This document shows, in pieces, positions 14,098 through 15,315 of a stretch of 15,315 nt of DNA. The position numbers and the translations under genes are program-made. The notes under the pieces are model-generated. The model was not told the DNA's origin. It worked only from the letters and a program-made list of their open reading frames with translations, and did no database searches. Location: the NCBI GenBank assembly GCA_037441225.1, contig JBBISU010000076.1:1-15315 (forward strand), written 5' to 3'. Within the stretch, counting starts at the first letter, position 1. Every line of letters starts with the position of its first letter. This stretch comes from JBBFMJ01 sp037441225 (GTDB lineage: Bacteria; Acidobacteriota; Thermoanaerobaculia; UBA2201).

Positions 14098-15050
14098 GTT
14101 TGGAAGTAGCAAAAAATGTTTTAAAGATTGAAGCAGATGCAATTATGGAGATTTATAAGTCTTTAGATGAAAACTTTGTAAAAGCAGTTGACTTACTTTA
14201 CAGCTGTGGAGGAAAAGTTGTTATAACAGGGATAGGGAAGTCAGGGATAATTTGCAGGAAAATTGCAGCTACGATGTCTTCTACTGGAACGCCTGCAATT
14301 TTTATGCACCCCACAGAAGCAATCCACGGGGATTTGGGGGTTATTACAGAAGGGGATGTTGTAATTGCTGTCTCTTATAGTGGAGAAACAGAGGAGATAT
14401 TAGAATTAGCAGAAGTTTTAAAAAGAATAGGTGTTCCTTTAATTTCAATGACTGGAAAACTTGATTCATCCCTTGCAAGTATATCTGATATTACTTTAAG
14501 TATAAAAATTTCAAGAGAAGCCTGTCCAATGAATTTAGCACCTACTGCTTCAACAACTGCAACCCTTGCCTTAGGTGATGCCCTTTCAATGGCACTTCTT
14601 ATAAGAAAGGGTTTTAAAGAAGAGGACTTTGCTTTAAGACATCCAGGAGGAACCTTGGGCAAAAAACTTATGAAAATAAAGGACTTAATGCATATAGGAG
14701 AAAAAGTTCCAAAGGTTTATTTAAATACAAATATGAAGGATGTAATATATGAAATGTCAAAAAAGGGCTTTGGAATAACAGCTGTTATAAATGAAGCAGA
14801 AATTTTAAAAGGAGTTATATCAGATGGGGATTTAAGGCGCCTTTTACAAAAGGATGAAAAACTGCTCCAGAAAAATGCTGGTGAATGTATGAAGCCCAAT
14901 CCAATTACAATTGAAGAAAACTGCCTTGCTTCAGAGGCATTAAAAATATTTGAAGAAAAAAAGATAACTTCCCTTTTTATCAAAGACAAAGAAGATAAGT
15001 TAATAGGAATAATACACTTGCACGATTTGTGGGGAGTAAAATTATTTTAA
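14094..15050 (+). CDS. kdsD: D-arabinose 5-phosphate isomerase (SIS domain plus two CBS domains)
   Basis: A 318-residue KdsD/KpsF/GutQ-family enzyme that interconverts ribulose 5-phosphate and arabinose 5-phosphate, the first step of Kdo synthesis. The SIS domain (about 1-190) contains GIGKSG (46-51), EAIHGDLG and SYSGETEE. Lys49, His78, Glu101 and His183 (in LRHPGG) align with E. coli KdsD Lys59, His88, Glu111 and His193 at a constant offset of ten. Two CBS domains follow (about 197-250 and 265-318), which in this family are candidate nucleotide- or sugar-sensing elements. A strong Shine-Dalgarno sequence (AGGAGG, 14081-14086) lies seven bases before the ATG, which overlaps the kdsA stop as ATGA. 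It is the last clear gene of the unit. The location makes kdsD preferable to gutQ or kpsF. Confidence 0.95.
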   Translation: MSLEVAKNVLKIEADAIMEIYKSLDENFVKAVDLLYSCGGKVVITGIGKSGIICRKIAATMSSTGTPAIFMHPTEAIHGDLGVITEGDVVIAVSYSGETEEILELAEVLKRIGVPLISMTGKLDSSLASISDITLSIKISREACPMNLAPTASTTATLALGDALSMALLIRKGFKEEDFALRHPGGTLGKKLMKIKDLMHIGEKVPKVYLNTNMKDVIYEMSKKGFGITAVINEAEILKGVISDGDLRRLLQKDEKLLQKNAGECMKPNPITIEENCLASEALKIFEEKKITSLFIKDKEDKLIGIIHLHDLWGVKLF

Positions 15051-15084
15051 TTTCTCTTAAAAGGTATAAAAAATAAGAGAGATT
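15049..15084 (+). terminator. Candidate transcription terminator after kdsD
   Basis: An inverted repeat pairs 15049-15059 with 15074-15084: eleven base pairs with one G-U, AU-rich, and a 14-nt loop. It starts in the kdsD stop codon. The stem is weak in GC and what follows is CTTTAATC rather than a clean U-tract, so it may be a poor terminator or an mRNA 3'-end stabiliser. It overlaps, and so excludes, the next stem-loop. Confidence 0.35.
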
Positions 15085-15254
15085 CTTTAATCAAGAAATT
15101 TAAAGAATTTAATCTTTTCCTTGATGGAAGTTTTTTAGAAGTCAAAAGGAGGTGTGGGAATAAGGGGTATCTCAAATACAAAAAAATAATAAAGAAATAT
15201 GTGAAGGAAAAAAATCAAAGAAGGAGAAAGGGGCTGATTTTCTCATTTAAATAA
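15051..15254 (+). pseudogene. Start-less open frame, possible remnant of a DUF6788-like or transposase-associated gene
   Basis: Directly after the kdsD stop and in the same frame, 67 codons run open until TAA at 15252-15254. None is an ATG or TTG, and the only GTG (15201) is late. The peptide is strongly basic, with FLDGSFLEVKRRCGNKG near its middle. This recalls the 'GSxxxVkRxCGkxxCxC' segment of small proteins of the DUF6788 type often found near transposases, but the following Cys-x-Cys is missing here (YLKY). The inverted repeats described at 15049-15125 lie within its first third. It may be a broken mobile-element gene, or simply chance in purine-rich sequence. Confidence 0.3.
15082..15108 (+). 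other. Second stem-loop, mutually exclusive with the first
   Basis: ATTCTTTAA (15082-15090) pairs perfectly with TTAAAGAAT (15100-15108) across a 9-nt loop. It shares 15082-15084 with the preceding stem, so only one can form fully. A larger flanking pair, ATCAAG (15090-15095) with CTTGAT (15120-15125), adds a third overlapping option. Confidence 0.35.
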
Positions 15255-15307
15255 TCAAAATTGCAAATTCAAATCCAGCTATTCATTGATTTTATATATT
15301 TTTTCTC

Positions 15308-15313
15308 TTGACA
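15308..15313 (+). promoter_or_regulatory. Consensus -35 box at the right edge
   Basis: A perfect TTGACA lies three bases inside the window end. If it is real, its -10 would fall near 15331, outside the window, and would start the next plus-strand unit. The bases between 15255 and this site show nothing else I can identify. Confidence 0.3.
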
Positions 15314-15315
15314 GA

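Noticed and set aside
15144..15185. Small gene starting at GTG after AAAGGAGGT near 15144-15152
   Set aside because: The ribosome site would be only one base from the GTG, and the frame stops after about eleven codons.
1..15315. CRISPR arrays, tRNA or rRNA genes, defence or prophage modules
   Set aside because: No regularly spaced repeats, cloverleaf candidates or rRNA-like segments were seen, and intergenic space is too small; every large gene is accounted for by metabolic, envelope or signalling families.

Overview
The window is AT-rich (roughly one third G+C by eye), densely packed bacterial chromosome. It encodes a Gram-negative cell: there is a CMP-Kdo (lipopolysaccharide inner-core sugar) pathway and an outer-membrane beta-barrel protein. 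Codon use leans strongly to AAA, GAA, AGA/AGG and ATA throughout. The mix of genes (a MEMO-family protein with an extra N-terminal domain, a ferritin-like protein next to a PAS-GGDEF enzyme, a metal-type KdsA, a large TPR membrane protein) suggests an anaerobic, perhaps thermophilic, non-proteobacterial lineage such as Acidobacteriota/Aminicenantes relatives. That placement is a guess; no rRNA or other phylogenetic marker was compared.

Layout. (1) 1-345 is a non-host-gene zone: a degenerate transposase N-terminus runs off the left edge on the minus strand, followed by AT-rich spacer with short direct repeats. (2) 346-2846, plus strand: hotdog thioesterase, branched-chain aminotransferase (ilvE), MEMO-family protein. 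(3) 2827-4268, minus strand: ferritin-like protein and PAS-GGDEF diguanylate cyclase overlapping by 19 bp; the cyclase also overlaps the MEMO gene tail to tail by 20 bp. (4) 4383-10953, plus strand: TPR membrane protein, thrS, tdh and an Omp85-like barrel, the last three joined by 4-bp ATGA overlaps. (5) 10990-15050, plus strand: kdsB-pyrG-kdsA-kdsD, each joined by a 1-14 bp overlap. (6) 15051-15315: overlapping inverted repeats, an open frame without a start codon that looks like a gene remnant, and a consensus -35 box at the right edge.

How the genes fit together. KdsD makes arabinose 5-phosphate, KdsA condenses it with phosphoenolpyruvate to Kdo-8-phosphate, and KdsB activates Kdo with CTP, which PyrG supplies. 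The phosphatase KdsC is not in the window. The preceding operon pairs threonyl-tRNA synthetase with threonine dehydrogenase and ends in an outer-membrane protein. The divergent ferritin-like/GGDEF pair looks like a small c-di-GMP signalling module.

The most notable structural signal is at the starts of the plus-strand transcription units. At 346, 4383 and 10990 the -10 box lies only about 4-7 nt before the start codon and there is no Shine-Dalgarno sequence. Many downstream genes in the same units have Shine-Dalgarno-like or clear Shine-Dalgarno sites. This predicts leaderless mRNAs for operon-leading genes. I saw no CRISPR array, tRNA, rRNA, prophage or obvious defence system.
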